NCBI RefSeq assembly: GCF_000091045.1 | Contig: NC_006684.1 | Location: 1 to 64,000 of the forward strand | Length of the DNA: 64,000 bases | Direction: 5' to 3' | From: Cryptococcus deneoformans JEC21 | Lineage: Eukaryota; Basidiomycota; Tremellomycetes; Tremellales; Cryptococcaceae | In this document: piece by piece, positions 1 through 8,964 of the stretch | Position numbering within the stretch: the stretch's first letter is position 1 | Layout: every line of letters begins with the position of its first letter | Notes under the pieces: generated by a model | Seen by the model: only the letters and a program-made list of their open reading frames with translations | What the model was told of the DNA's origin: nothing | The model's database searches: none | Program-made: the position numbers and the translations under genes

Positions 1-46
1 ACCCCCTAACCCCCTAACCCCCTAACCCCCTAACCCCCTAACCCCA
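1..46. repeat. Telomere repeat tract, chromosome end
   Basis: The first 46 bases are about five and a half uninterrupted copies of the C-rich unit CCCCCTAA, the strand expected at a left chromosome end. The G-rich complement TTAGGGGG is the telomere unit described for Cryptococcus. The tract ends directly inside an open protein frame, so the telomere caps a broken retrotransposon. Confidence 0.95.
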
Positions 47-518
47 GCGCTCTGGCCTTCACTGACTACGACCTGAAGGTTTACTCCCTCGGGGACCGAG
101 ACGCGAGGAGCACAGCCACCCCAAGCACCCCCAACAGCAAGCTGGCCGAATTCTGCTTGGACCGGTGCGTGAACTGGCTCGACAAGGTGGGTCAGGTCGT
201 CTCGAAGAACGCTCCGAAAGTCACTGGTGGGGTCTTTAAACCGATCATCCTTTCCACTGGTGGCCTGATGAGCAGGAGCACAGCAGACGAATGGAAGGAG
301 TGGAGGGAGGCGATGCCGGTGGGGGGGTTCGAGAAAATGGAGAAACGGATTGGTGTCGAGTTAGTAAAGGCGAGGGCTAGGACGCTGGTCTTGTGAGGAA
401 GAGGAGGTTGGATTATTTTTTCTTTTCTTTAAAAAGTTGTTTATTTAAGTAGTTTCTTTAATTCGGGCAACCCACACGACAACCCAATAAATTAAACAAC
501 GAAAAATGCAACCTCTAT
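47..518 (+). mobile_element. 5'-truncated non-LTR retrotransposon tail (Cnl1-like)
   Basis: One open frame runs from the telomere edge (about base 49) to a TGA at 394-396, followed by a roughly 120-base T-rich 3' untranslated region. About 115 residues of C-terminal protein remain, containing the run PIILSTGG. That resembles the end of the restriction-like endonuclease region of site-specific LINEs (R2/CRE-like group). Cryptococcus Cnl1 is known to sit in telomere repeats and to be 5'-truncated. Position, orientation (coding strand carries CCCCCTAA) and the 3' end merging into telomere repeats all fit. The reverse transcriptase is absent, so this copy is dead. A related C-terminus lies at 58.4 kb. 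The family name is inferred from context; the homology between the two copies is seen directly. Confidence 0.7.
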
Positions 519-549
519 AACCCCCTAACCCCCTAACCCCCTAACCCCT
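519..549. repeat. Interstitial telomere repeats (first block)
   Basis: About 31 bases of CCCCCTAA units follow the 3' end of the truncated retrotransposon. The last unit has one C fewer. This block separates two copies of the same element 3' end, as expected if the element inserted into telomere repeats. Confidence 0.9.
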
Positions 550-579
550 AAATTAAACAACGAAAAATGCAACCTCTAT
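550..579 (+). mobile_element. 30-nt stub of a second retrotransposon 3' end
   Basis: These 30 bases repeat bases 489-518 exactly, with an offset of 61. The shared run includes ACAACGAAAAATGCAACCTC. It is bounded by telomere repeats on both sides. It reads as an extremely 5'-truncated insertion of the same element that landed before the longer copy. A short duplication by recombination is the alternative. Confidence 0.65.
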
Positions 580-606
580 AACCCCCTAACCCCCTAACCC
601 CCCTAA
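580..606. repeat. Interstitial telomere repeats (second block)
   Basis: About 27 bases of CCCCCTAA-type repeat, with one unit carrying six Cs, mark the join between telomeric and unique DNA. The next gene starts 31 bases further in. Confidence 0.9.
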
Positions 607-637
607 GTCTCAATCGCAAGACACCTCCAAATCAAAA

Positions 638-2012
638 ATGGATGGTGCCATTACTCCGGACGCCTCTCTCATCGGAAACGTCAACGATCCTAGCTCTCCC
701 TCGGGCTGGAAAGAAATGCTTTACGCAGTCATCGAAGTGAAGTGGATGCGATTAGCGGCTCTTCTTACCGGCGAGGCTAAAAGTCAAACCGACGAGAAAG
801 CTCTTAGTTACCTCTGCCAGGAAGGCGTATTTCAAACTATGTGGTATGTCATCTTGGGTTACGCCATTTCGCGCTGCATCTTCGGCCTCTCCATAGTCAA
901 CGAATACTTCTATAGAATTGTGTATCTCTATCAAGACTCGGCCTCAGACAGTCCCGTGCTTGCCCTGGAGGCAAGCAACGAGTTCTTGGAGAACGCCGGG
1001 CGACATTTTGGATATCCGCGGGATGGTTACTCAGTCGAAGAACTTGCAGAGCTGCAAGACTTTTGGTCGTCGCCTCCCAATTGTCTGATCAGCGACCGTG
1101 CCAACGCCACTTTGAATAAAGAGGCAAGGTATCACCTCGATGCGACCATCCTCTTTTTCCTCGCTCATGCAGCGGCACTTCCAACGCAACGCTTCCTCAA
1201 CGACCTGCCCCTCCCTTTTGCTCATCATGTTCCTGTTGAAGCGACCGCTCATTCAGCCACTGACATGAAATTGAAAGGATTAGAAGTTGGGCGCAGGCGA
1301 CACAGTCTTCGTTCGACCAAGAGGAACAAGCGCACATTGGCGGATTTGTATGATGAAGAGAAAGGTGAAGAGGACAAACCAGGGGACCGACAGGACAAGT
1401 CAGGGGACCGCAAGCCGCCTGGGAAGGATAATCGCAACAATGATCCTAGGAACGATGGTTCACAAGGGGGAAACCCTGGCTCCGGAGGCGATAACTCTCG
1501 TGGCGGAGGCTCTGATCCTGGGGGCGATAACTTACATGGCGGAGGCTCTGGTCCTGGCCGAGGACATGAAGGCTCCGACTCTCGAGATGTCGGCGGAAAT
1601 GAAGGTTCTGAGTGGAAATCATCCATTATTGCCTCCCTCATCTCCAATCCGCGTGAGCACCTTGTAATCTTATCTTACAGCCTGAAGTTACGCTTACGAA
1701 TTTATTGTAGATACCAGTTCTTCTGTGGCTCCCTCCTCTCCCAGTGTTAACTCCACCGCGTCGTCGGAGGATGTTCATTTCCCGGACCTGTCATTGGACT
1801 CCAATGACAGAACTCTTGTCCATGGTGATTTGTCCACCGATCCCCTCCCGAAAGTTCACAAGTCCTCCCCTCTTGATCTCGATCTCGAGGACATCGACCC
1901 GGAATCGGGCGAGCTTACGTTGGCGGCCTATAAGGACCGCCTCGCATTGCTCGGGGTACGGGTGAAGTTGGTAACTAGGGAGGAGATGGACGTCTTGCTG
2001 GCCCGGGGATGA
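638..2012 (+). CDS. Unrecognised subtelomeric protein, two exons
   Basis: I do not recognise this family. Exons are 638-1652 and 1711-2012, joined by a 58-nt intron (GTGAGC...TTGTAG). The protein is 438 residues. The first 200 residues look folded, with a hydrophobic stretch near residues 68-90 that could be a membrane segment or buried helix. A basic patch (GRRRHSLRSTKRNKR) follows at about 215, then a Gly/Asp/Ser-rich repetitive stretch at about 245-320. The C-terminus is acidic, then ends in a short charged helix-like piece (LAAYKDRLALLG). The start codon is 31 bases past interstitial telomere repeats, so any promoter must lie in the retrotransposon tail or telomeric DNA. The splice fits and the frame is long and clean, so I think it is a real gene. 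Its function is unknown. Confidence 0.6.
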
Positions 2013-2060
2013 AGGGACAGCTTTGGCTGTTGAGCGGGTGGAGGAGAGGAAGGGATAGCG

Positions 2061-2135
2061 GTTTCTGTTGTATATATTGGTTTCTGTTGTATATATTCGT
2101 TTCTGTTGTATATATGGTTTCCGTTGTACTTATTG
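2061..2135. repeat. 19-bp minisatellite, four copies
   Basis: Four head-to-tail copies of about 19 bases, unit GTTTCTGTTGTATATATTG, start at 2061, 2080, 2099 and 2117. The third copy is one base short and the fourth carries a few changes. They begin about 48 bases after the stop of the subtelomeric gene, probably in its 3' untranslated region. Confidence 0.9.
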
Positions 2136-2588
2136 GAAATTGAGATAGACATCATCTTGTAGAGATATGTTACTTGTATGTCATACAATCATATGTCCAA
2201 GACGACTCCAAGAGTAGAGTACGATTACAAAGATGTCTAATGGCAAGCAGGTCACTCAACAGGAGCAGTCGCCGCTGCTGTATTCGCCACGATAGATACT
2301 GAATTCTGCGTATACAGAGACAAACGGAAGAGTCAGAGAAGGCGTGTTCCAAATTGTGGTCTCGCATGGATATGGCCTCATATCATATCGGAATCAAATG
2401 TATAGTAGCAGTCATACATATCGCCTCCATGCTACACTACGTAAGAGGGGAATTAACCGATGTTCCACGTCAAGCAGCTTAAATTTCAGATTATCTGATC
2501 TCCACGCCCGTAATTAAAATACACGAATTAAACCCGAATTCAACTCCCCGATTTATTTACTTCCGTTCATTTGGTTCCTTCCACGCTA

Positions 2589-2957
2589 TTAATCAATCAG
2601 CTCAATAATTAAATAATACGGACATGTTATTGTACTATTAGCGTTTTTACCACCACCAGCATCGATCCTATACTGGTGGCAATGATCGCAATAGCCAATC
2701 TCGAGAGAGCTGTATTTCAAGTGGACCGACGACACTATTTCCCTCGTTACGCGCCTCCAACGTCCGCTATACCCAACGTGCACGATACCCTCAGCAGTAG
2801 CAGCATATGTGCCTCGCTCGTCGACGTAGATTGAGGTTTCCGTAATGATGGGTATCCACATCTCCTCGACAAATGATCTTTCTAGTCGATTGTTTAGAAC
2901 GAACTCATGCCATGGTCCCACTGTGACACATACATGTTCTTCCCATATCTTATCTCC
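2589..2957 (-). CDS. Doubtful hypothetical protein fragment
   Basis: An open minus-strand frame of about 120 codons ends at 2589 and lacks a convincing ATG at its start. It contains a CDHCHQYR run and a Trp-rich stretch. A short open frame upstream (2962-3186) might be an earlier exon, but I could not find a convincing intron to join them. It could be a decayed gene or chance. Confidence 0.25.
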   Translation of the reverse strand, partial: GDKIWEEHVCVTVGPWHEFVLNNRLERSFVEEMWIPIITETSIYVDERGTYAATAEGIVHVGYSGRWRRVTREIVSSVHLKYSSLEIGYCDHCHQYRIDAGGGKNANSTITCPYYLIIELID

Positions 2958-3667
2958 TTATCTAGTAGATTACATACGGAGTATGGACAAGTACCACGTG
3001 CCCTGGAGGGAGACTGGCCGAAGCCGAAAGTGTACCCCAAACGGAATCAAAACTCCAGGTAGGGTGCGAGAACTGGCGTGACGTCAAACTCCGATCATTG
3101 TTAGTCACCGAATGAACGAGGAGTTTTGTTCGTATTTTTCCGTTTTCTGTTGGCCTTTTTCGCTGGAATCTTGTTTCTTCATCCACTGCAAATTGAGACT
3201 TCAGCTCCTCTTATTATAACATGCATTTTTCCCTCATGAATCAACCGTGCACACCACTTCACTTATTATGTATGGCCTGGTCCTCATCCATATTTCATGA
3301 TGTCCGTTCGGCACAAAATTTTTAATGCAGGAGCATACGGAACCATGCGGAGCCCACATGACATCATGCGCAAAAAAGGAGTTGCCACTCGTTATTACCC
3401 ATCAAGCAAAAAACCCCAGCCCAGGTGTTGTGGGATGACGTCCAATTTCCTGGAATCTAGCATGCCCACCCTTATTCTAACAGCTTGCACTGTTTAAATA
3501 TATTGTAGATTTTTTGATCTTTTCCGTCTTTTCATCTTTCGGCCTGCAGTGAAATACTACTATCACCGACAATTGCCTTGGGTTGTTTTCATCTCAACTA
3601 CTGTCAACCTCCATACATCTCTATCGTCCGTCTGAACAACCGACAACCCAAATTTTGAACAGTGACC

Positions 3668-4108
3668 ATGGCCGAACAAGTAGATACCGCTACGTTCGTA
3701 CCTCTCAACTCTCCACCTCAACTTGCCGACCTGACACTGACCCTGTTATCTTGCTTCTCGACAGCGATGTTATCCAGCAGAACGCCGGCGCAGCCCAATC
3801 AGCAGTCGATTCAAAACGAGATGCTGCCCTTGGTCCACTCAGAAGCCACCGTACCCCCCTCCCCAACGAACTCGCCGAATTGACACCTGAAGAGCAACCG
3901 GGAGGAGGGAGGAAGAAGGACGATAACACTCTAAGTATTAACATTGCGCTTGATCTCCTCGTTGAAGTGTAAGTTATTGTATTTCTCTTTCAACCATCCT
4001 CATCACCTCTGCCATCTAACCAAAGTGTCTTCATTTGTCGCTGATGTCCTACCATATAGCCATCTCACCGCCCGAGTTAAGGGTGATATTACCATCGGTC
4101 TCCTGTAG
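3668..4108 (+). CDS. Small conserved fungal protein, three exons
   Basis: Exons are 3668-3693, 3765-3968 and 4060-4108. Introns are GTTCGT...GACAG (71 nt) and GTAAGT...TATAG (91 nt). The first intron carries the CTGAC branch sequence. The joined product is 92 residues: a short acidic N-terminus, a PEEQPGGGRKKDDN linker, and a C-terminus reading LSINIALDLLVEV then HLTARVKGDITIGLL. An aliphatic-rich tail ending in a GDITIGLL-type sequence recurs in many small uncharacterised fungal proteins. That memory supports the joins, and the frame is open only after splicing. Function is unknown. The pattern of alternating hydrophobic residues suggests a beta-hairpin or membrane-associating tail. Confidence 0.7.
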
Positions 4109-4942
4109 AGCGGCAAAATCAAAGTAATCAAAGTATTGTAGGGCACAGGCGATTTTGTAGAAAACGACCTATAGTGAGCCTTTGACGGCGTGTATGGCCT
4201 AGATAACCTGTGCATAGCTTCTTGTACTTAGAACTTTACCCTTTCGTACCTCTCGTCATGTATCTTTTACCTTTTGACGATTTTATGAGTGTAACATGCA
4301 GAACGCTGAGTGTGTATTGTTTATATTATCGACTCTTGCTTCACCTAAAACATAAAAGTAGAATCAGTGACTTACGACTTATGCTACGGCGATAAGATAC
4401 GTGGTCAAAACATCAACCAATGTTTCCGATAAAATGAAAGCCTCTTTACTTTTCATTCTTCGTTCTCTCCTCGTTCCCTCGTCTTTCGAGCTTCTTATGT
4501 ACTTCGCCAAAGGTTTAGGACACATTTCGCCCAATGGCACTAACGAACGATGGGAGTCAATTCAAGCGTTTTTTTACTGCTGAATGCAAGAAGACAACGG
4601 AACATAAATGACGTGTATCAAATCGCTCTTGAGTCTTTAGAAGAATTAAAGAACGACAGAGTTCTAAAACGTTTCTCTAAAAAAGAAACTAACACGAAGA
4701 ACATTCGACATAAGGCTGATTCACGTTTCGGAAAGAGTGGTCTGAAAAAAACATAACTCAAGCTTTGCTTCTCACAAGACAAGAACAAGAATTCTGAATA
4801 GGCGGTCGAATAGCTGAAAAAATGACCATGTATAAAAGAGTCTTATGATAATCCCACGCTAGAACTGAACTGACAGAGAAGCCGAATGCATCCAATTTTT
4901 TAGTCTACCCAAACAAATCCTTCTCTCTCCATCTCTCAGCTC
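4109..4942. other. Intergenic region, no supported gene
   Basis: Only short AT-rich frames occur (for example 4401-4583 and 4550-4756). None has a recognisable motif or a splice that extends it. It separates two genes pointing toward each other and should hold both 3' ends. Confidence 0.5.
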
Positions 4943-6208
4943 TTATTTCCTCTCCGAATACTTGTGCACACACTCCAAGAACCACCCCATATCTTCCGGT
5001 TTGACATTCGGCGTGATCCCATGCCCCAAATTTGCGATCCACCCGCCTCCAGCTTCCTTCCACCTCGCACTCAACCTCTCCACCTCTTTCTCTATCCCTT
5101 CTTTCCCTCCATACAACACTGTGGGATCAAAGTTTCCTTGGAGGTTAACCTTTTTGCCTACAATCTCCCGGACTTCCACAGGGTCCACGGTCCAATCTAG
5201 GCCGAGGGTAGCGTACCCCGTTTGAGCAGGATCAGAGAGGAGGGAAAAGGTGGAGGGTGTGTTGGCGCCCTTAGCGAAGAGGGTAATACGTACGCCGGGG
5301 TGAGAGAGTTGGGAGAGGACGGAGTGGACTTTGGATGAGATGTGGAGAAGAGGAGGGAGTGCAAAGGTCTTGAATTGGTGAGGGGTAAGTTCGCCAGCCC
5401 AGGAGTCAAATACTTGGAGCATCTACATTTATGATATTAATGTTTTAAAAGAGGATTTGGAATAGAGGAAGGGGGAAGGGAAAGGGACATACTTGAGCAC
5501 CGGCAAGAACTTGGCCGATAAGGAGATCGGCACAAACATCCGCAATACGCCTCAACAACTCATGACTTGCCTCGGGGTATTTGTACAGCCAGCTCTTGCT
5601 CTTCTCAAACGTCTTGCTCCCTCCACCTTCACACATGTACGCCATCAACGTCCAAGGGGCACCACAGAACCCAATCAGGGGCACTCTTCCATCCAACCCC
5701 TTCCTGGTAAGCGTGACCGCCTCAAATACATATCCCAACTCTTTTTGCACATCTACATCCTTCCTGAGACGCTTGATGTCATCAGGTGTGACAAGTGGAT
5801 TTGGAAGGACAGGACCGCGAGAAGGTTCCATGAGGACTTCCAAGCCGAGAGCTTGAGGGACAACAAGGATGTCGCAGAAGATGATGGAGGCGTCGAGGCG
5901 GGGGTAACGGTCAATAGGTTGGAGAGTAAGGGCAGATGCGAGGGAAGGGGTTTGGCAGCATTCGAAAAAGGAGTGATGTTTTCGGACCTCAAGGAATTCT
6001 GCGTATATCTATGTAAGCTGGAGTCAATATGAAAAAGAAATTAAGACATACCAGGGAGGTATCGGCCTGCCTGCCTCATGACCCATACTGGAGCACGAGG
6101 GGTCTCTTCGCCGCTCGCTGCGCGGAGGAGGAGGTCATTCTTGAGCGGGGGGAACTGGATGTCCCTCCACGAGCTGACGAGGTCAAGTTTGGGGATTGCG
6201 TGGGGCAT
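4943..6208 (-). CDS. HEM12: Uroporphyrinogen decarboxylase
   Basis: This is the fifth enzyme of haem synthesis. It removes four carboxyl groups from uroporphyrinogen III to give coproporphyrinogen III in the cytosol. Exons on the minus strand are 6208-6052, 5998-5493 and 5422-4943, with introns of 53 and 70 nt. The product is 380 residues, near the usual 360-370. Diagnostic pieces are [13 protein letters not shown] (residues 44-55), [12 protein letters not shown] with the invariant catalytic Asp at about 95, [10 protein letters not shown], and [15 protein letters not shown] near the C-terminus. The start ATG precedes the conserved [14 protein letters not shown] region. It is transcribed divergently from UTP18 across 161 bases, which must contain both promoters. 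Confidence 0.96.
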
Positions 6209-6369
6209 TGTGTGTTATGAGTATGCACTTGGAAAACACAGCGGGGAAAAGTGAAAATACGTACGAGGAAAAGCGGCCATGGCCGCAGTGGAGGGCAGTA
6301 AACTTTCACCCGCCAAATCTCGCATTCTTCGACAAATATTCATAACTACACATCTCAATACAAGATACA

Positions 6370-8611
6370 ATGCCCAGAAACAAGAAGAGATCACAGCGAC
6401 AGCCATCTCCACTGCCACAAAGGCAGGAGATCAAGCATGACTGGAAGAAAGATGATGAGGAATTGGAACTCGAACAGGCTCTCTTCGGACGCAAACAGAA
6501 AAAGTTCAAGCCAGACAATAACAACGACGAGGAGAGTGGAATGAGTGAAGTAGAGGACAACGACGTACGTCCTATTCCCTATGTTAATTGACGCAAAGCG
6601 TGCAAGTACTGATGTGGATTGTAGTTGTTTACAGTTGACGCACCCCTTGCACCCGAATTTCAAGTTGACCTCGATGGTGACGGTTACGAATACGCCGGTG
6701 GTGATGGCAACAACGACTCTGACTCTGACATTTCAGGGGACGAAAACGAGTTCAGAGCATTTTCACCTTCCCCCAGCCACGACCGCTCCATCTACGGTGG
6801 TTCTGGTTCCGAGTCTGGGTCTGAATCAGAAGATGAGACTGACCGCCCAACAATCACCCTTCCCGACGATATCATCGATCTCCCCTCTTCTCATGACGAA
6901 GAACTATCACGTTCAAAAAGAGTACCACTTTGGAATGACCCTGCGGACGAGATGGCAAAGGTTGACATCAGTGCGTCGAGAAGGTTGAAAAAAATAGATC
7001 GGGGGAAGCGGAAGACTGTGGAAGGGGAGCTTGTAGGTGGGAAAGAGCTGCAGGCGAGATTAAAAGAGCAGTAAGTGCTTTCTCCATGTCTTCTCATCTA
7101 CTCTCTCGTGTCATGAATTTATAAGTCTCAAAGGTAAGGATAAAGCTGACGAAAGCCATCATATAGATTCGAACGACTCCACCCCCCACCCGAATGGGCC
7201 AAACGACGTACTCTCCCCGGTACACCCTCCCTCTCCTCCCTCCTCACTTCCAACAAATCATTCATCTCCCACTCTTCCCTCCCCTCCGCGCAAGACCCAC
7301 TTGCCCGCCCACCTCTCCCGCCAGGGACCATTGACCTTAAACGTGTGCGTAACGCAAACCACACCAACCCCACCGTCAGTAAACGAGAAGCCGAAGGCGG
7401 TAAAGGTGGAGTGGTGGATATGGCGTGGCATCCGAGCAGGCAGGTGGGAGTGTTGGCCATTGGTGGTGGCGATAGGCGAGTAAAGTTTTTCCAGGTAAGT
7501 TGTATCCCAATTTTGCAATTCACTCTTGATCATCGAGGTTGAGTCTAACAATATATATATTTAAAAAAACGCAGGTTGACGGACACACAAACCCCACTTT
7601 ACTCACCCTCCACGTCCCCTCACTCCCTCTCTCCAAACTCACTTACCATCCCTCCGGGACCTCCCTCCTCCTTACCGGTTCTCGCCCCTTTTACTACACA
7701 TACGATCTCTCCTCCCAAAAATGCTTGCGCTCCCCACGCAACCTATTCGGCTCTGTCGCCTCCCGCGAGGGGGATGCACCCAACGAATTGTCGAGACATA
7801 CTTTTTCCCCGGATGGGAGTCTTCTCGCTGTCGCTGGACGACGTGGTGCCGTGTCTATCCTCTCCCACTCCACTTCGGGAGGTGGAGTAGGCGGGATGGT
7901 GGCGGAGCTGAGATCAGGTAGAGGCGGGACAGCGACAGCGCTGTCTTTCTCCTCGAACGGAAAGTACCTGAGTGTGTTGGGAGGTAGAGATGGAGCAGAG
8001 GTGGAAGTTTGGGATGTAGCGCAAAGGGGGGTGGTGGGTAAGTGGAGGGATGATGGGATGAGGGGTGGTGGAGTTATGGAGACGAGTAGGGATGGAGGAT
8101 GGATCGCTGTTGGGTAAGTCAAAAAGTCACTAGTCAAAAACTATTTTCGATTCTTTTCGTTTTCAACTTCTTTCTGTTTTATCTCTCTATACTACATATT
8201 TTCTCTCAAAGGAGGAAGAATAAAGCTGACACAGCAACATTCGACCACAGATCCAATACCGGCCTCGTCAACCTTTACTCCCCCTCTCTCCTTCCTCCGT
8301 CCACCCCATCCCCTTCCACTACCCTCACCACCCAAGCAACGCCACTTAAAACTCTCTCCCACCTAACGACCCCCATAACCTCCCTCTCCTCCCACCCTTC
8401 CTCCTCCATCCTCTGCATCTCCTCTTCCACCCGTAAAGACCAGTTGAAGCTATACCACCTTCCTACCGGAAACGCCTTTTCGAACTGGCCTACGCAGGGA
8501 ACCCCGTTGGGACGGGTGACGACGACAGGATTCAGTGAGAGTGGAGAATGGTTGGGTGTGGGGAATGCTGGTGGGAAAGTGCTGCTTTGGAGTTTGAGAC
8601 ATTGGGCGTAA
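6370..8611 (+). CDS. UTP18: U3 snoRNP protein UTP18 (WD40)
   Basis: This is a nucleolar WD40 protein of the small-subunit processome, needed for 18S rRNA maturation. Exons are 6370-6564, 6625-7070, 7167-7494, 7575-8113 and 8251-8611, with introns of 60, 96, 80 and 137 nt. The product is 622 residues. The first 65 residues are Lys/Glu-rich with HDWKKDDEELELEQALFG, typical of the family. An acidic Asp/Ser-rich stretch and KRVPLWNDPADEM follow. WD40 blades begin near residue 240 (VVDMAWHPSRQVGVLAIGGG) and continue to the end (LGVGNAGGKVLLWSLRHW). The clean UTP18-type N-terminus separates it from other nucleolar WD40 proteins. Confidence 0.93.
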
Positions 8612-8964
8612 GACGAGAGAGTGAAGTACCTAGAGGAAGAGGAGGGAAGATGGGAAGGGAAGAATAAGATATACTGGATGGGCAGAGAGGGCATTGTTGA
8701 AGATTGGAGACAGGGATGGTGTATATCCAATGGCATATCTTTCATTACATGCACTTCAATTTCGGGGTGATTCTGACAAATTAAAGGTGTTCAAGAAAGC
8801 GGGCGCTGAAACCAGAAATTGAAATTGACAAAGATAAACGTCGAAGCGTGAATCATACACGCCAAGAACACCAAGGACGAGCAAAGCTGTAAAAATACAT
8901 AGTAATGCAAGATGAAGAGCGTTATATATACACAGATTATACTACAGCAGTTAATTATGCCCAA
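8612..8964. other. Convergent intergenic region
   Basis: The stretch of 353 bases lies between the 3' ends of UTP18 and the JmjC gene, is AT-rich near 8930-8960, and should hold both polyadenylation sites. No gene is seen. Confidence 0.5.

Larger units (their letters stand above)
2013..3667. other. Gene-poor stretch between subtelomeric gene and small conserved gene
   Basis: The stretch holds the 19-bp minisatellite at 2061-2135 and one doubtful minus-strand frame at 2589-2957. Elsewhere it is AT-rich with short broken frames, and I could not join a gene from them. Confidence 0.5.

Noticed and set aside
4401..4756. Two short overlapping frames that might be one small gene
   Set aside because: No splice junction joins them convincingly and neither has a conserved motif.
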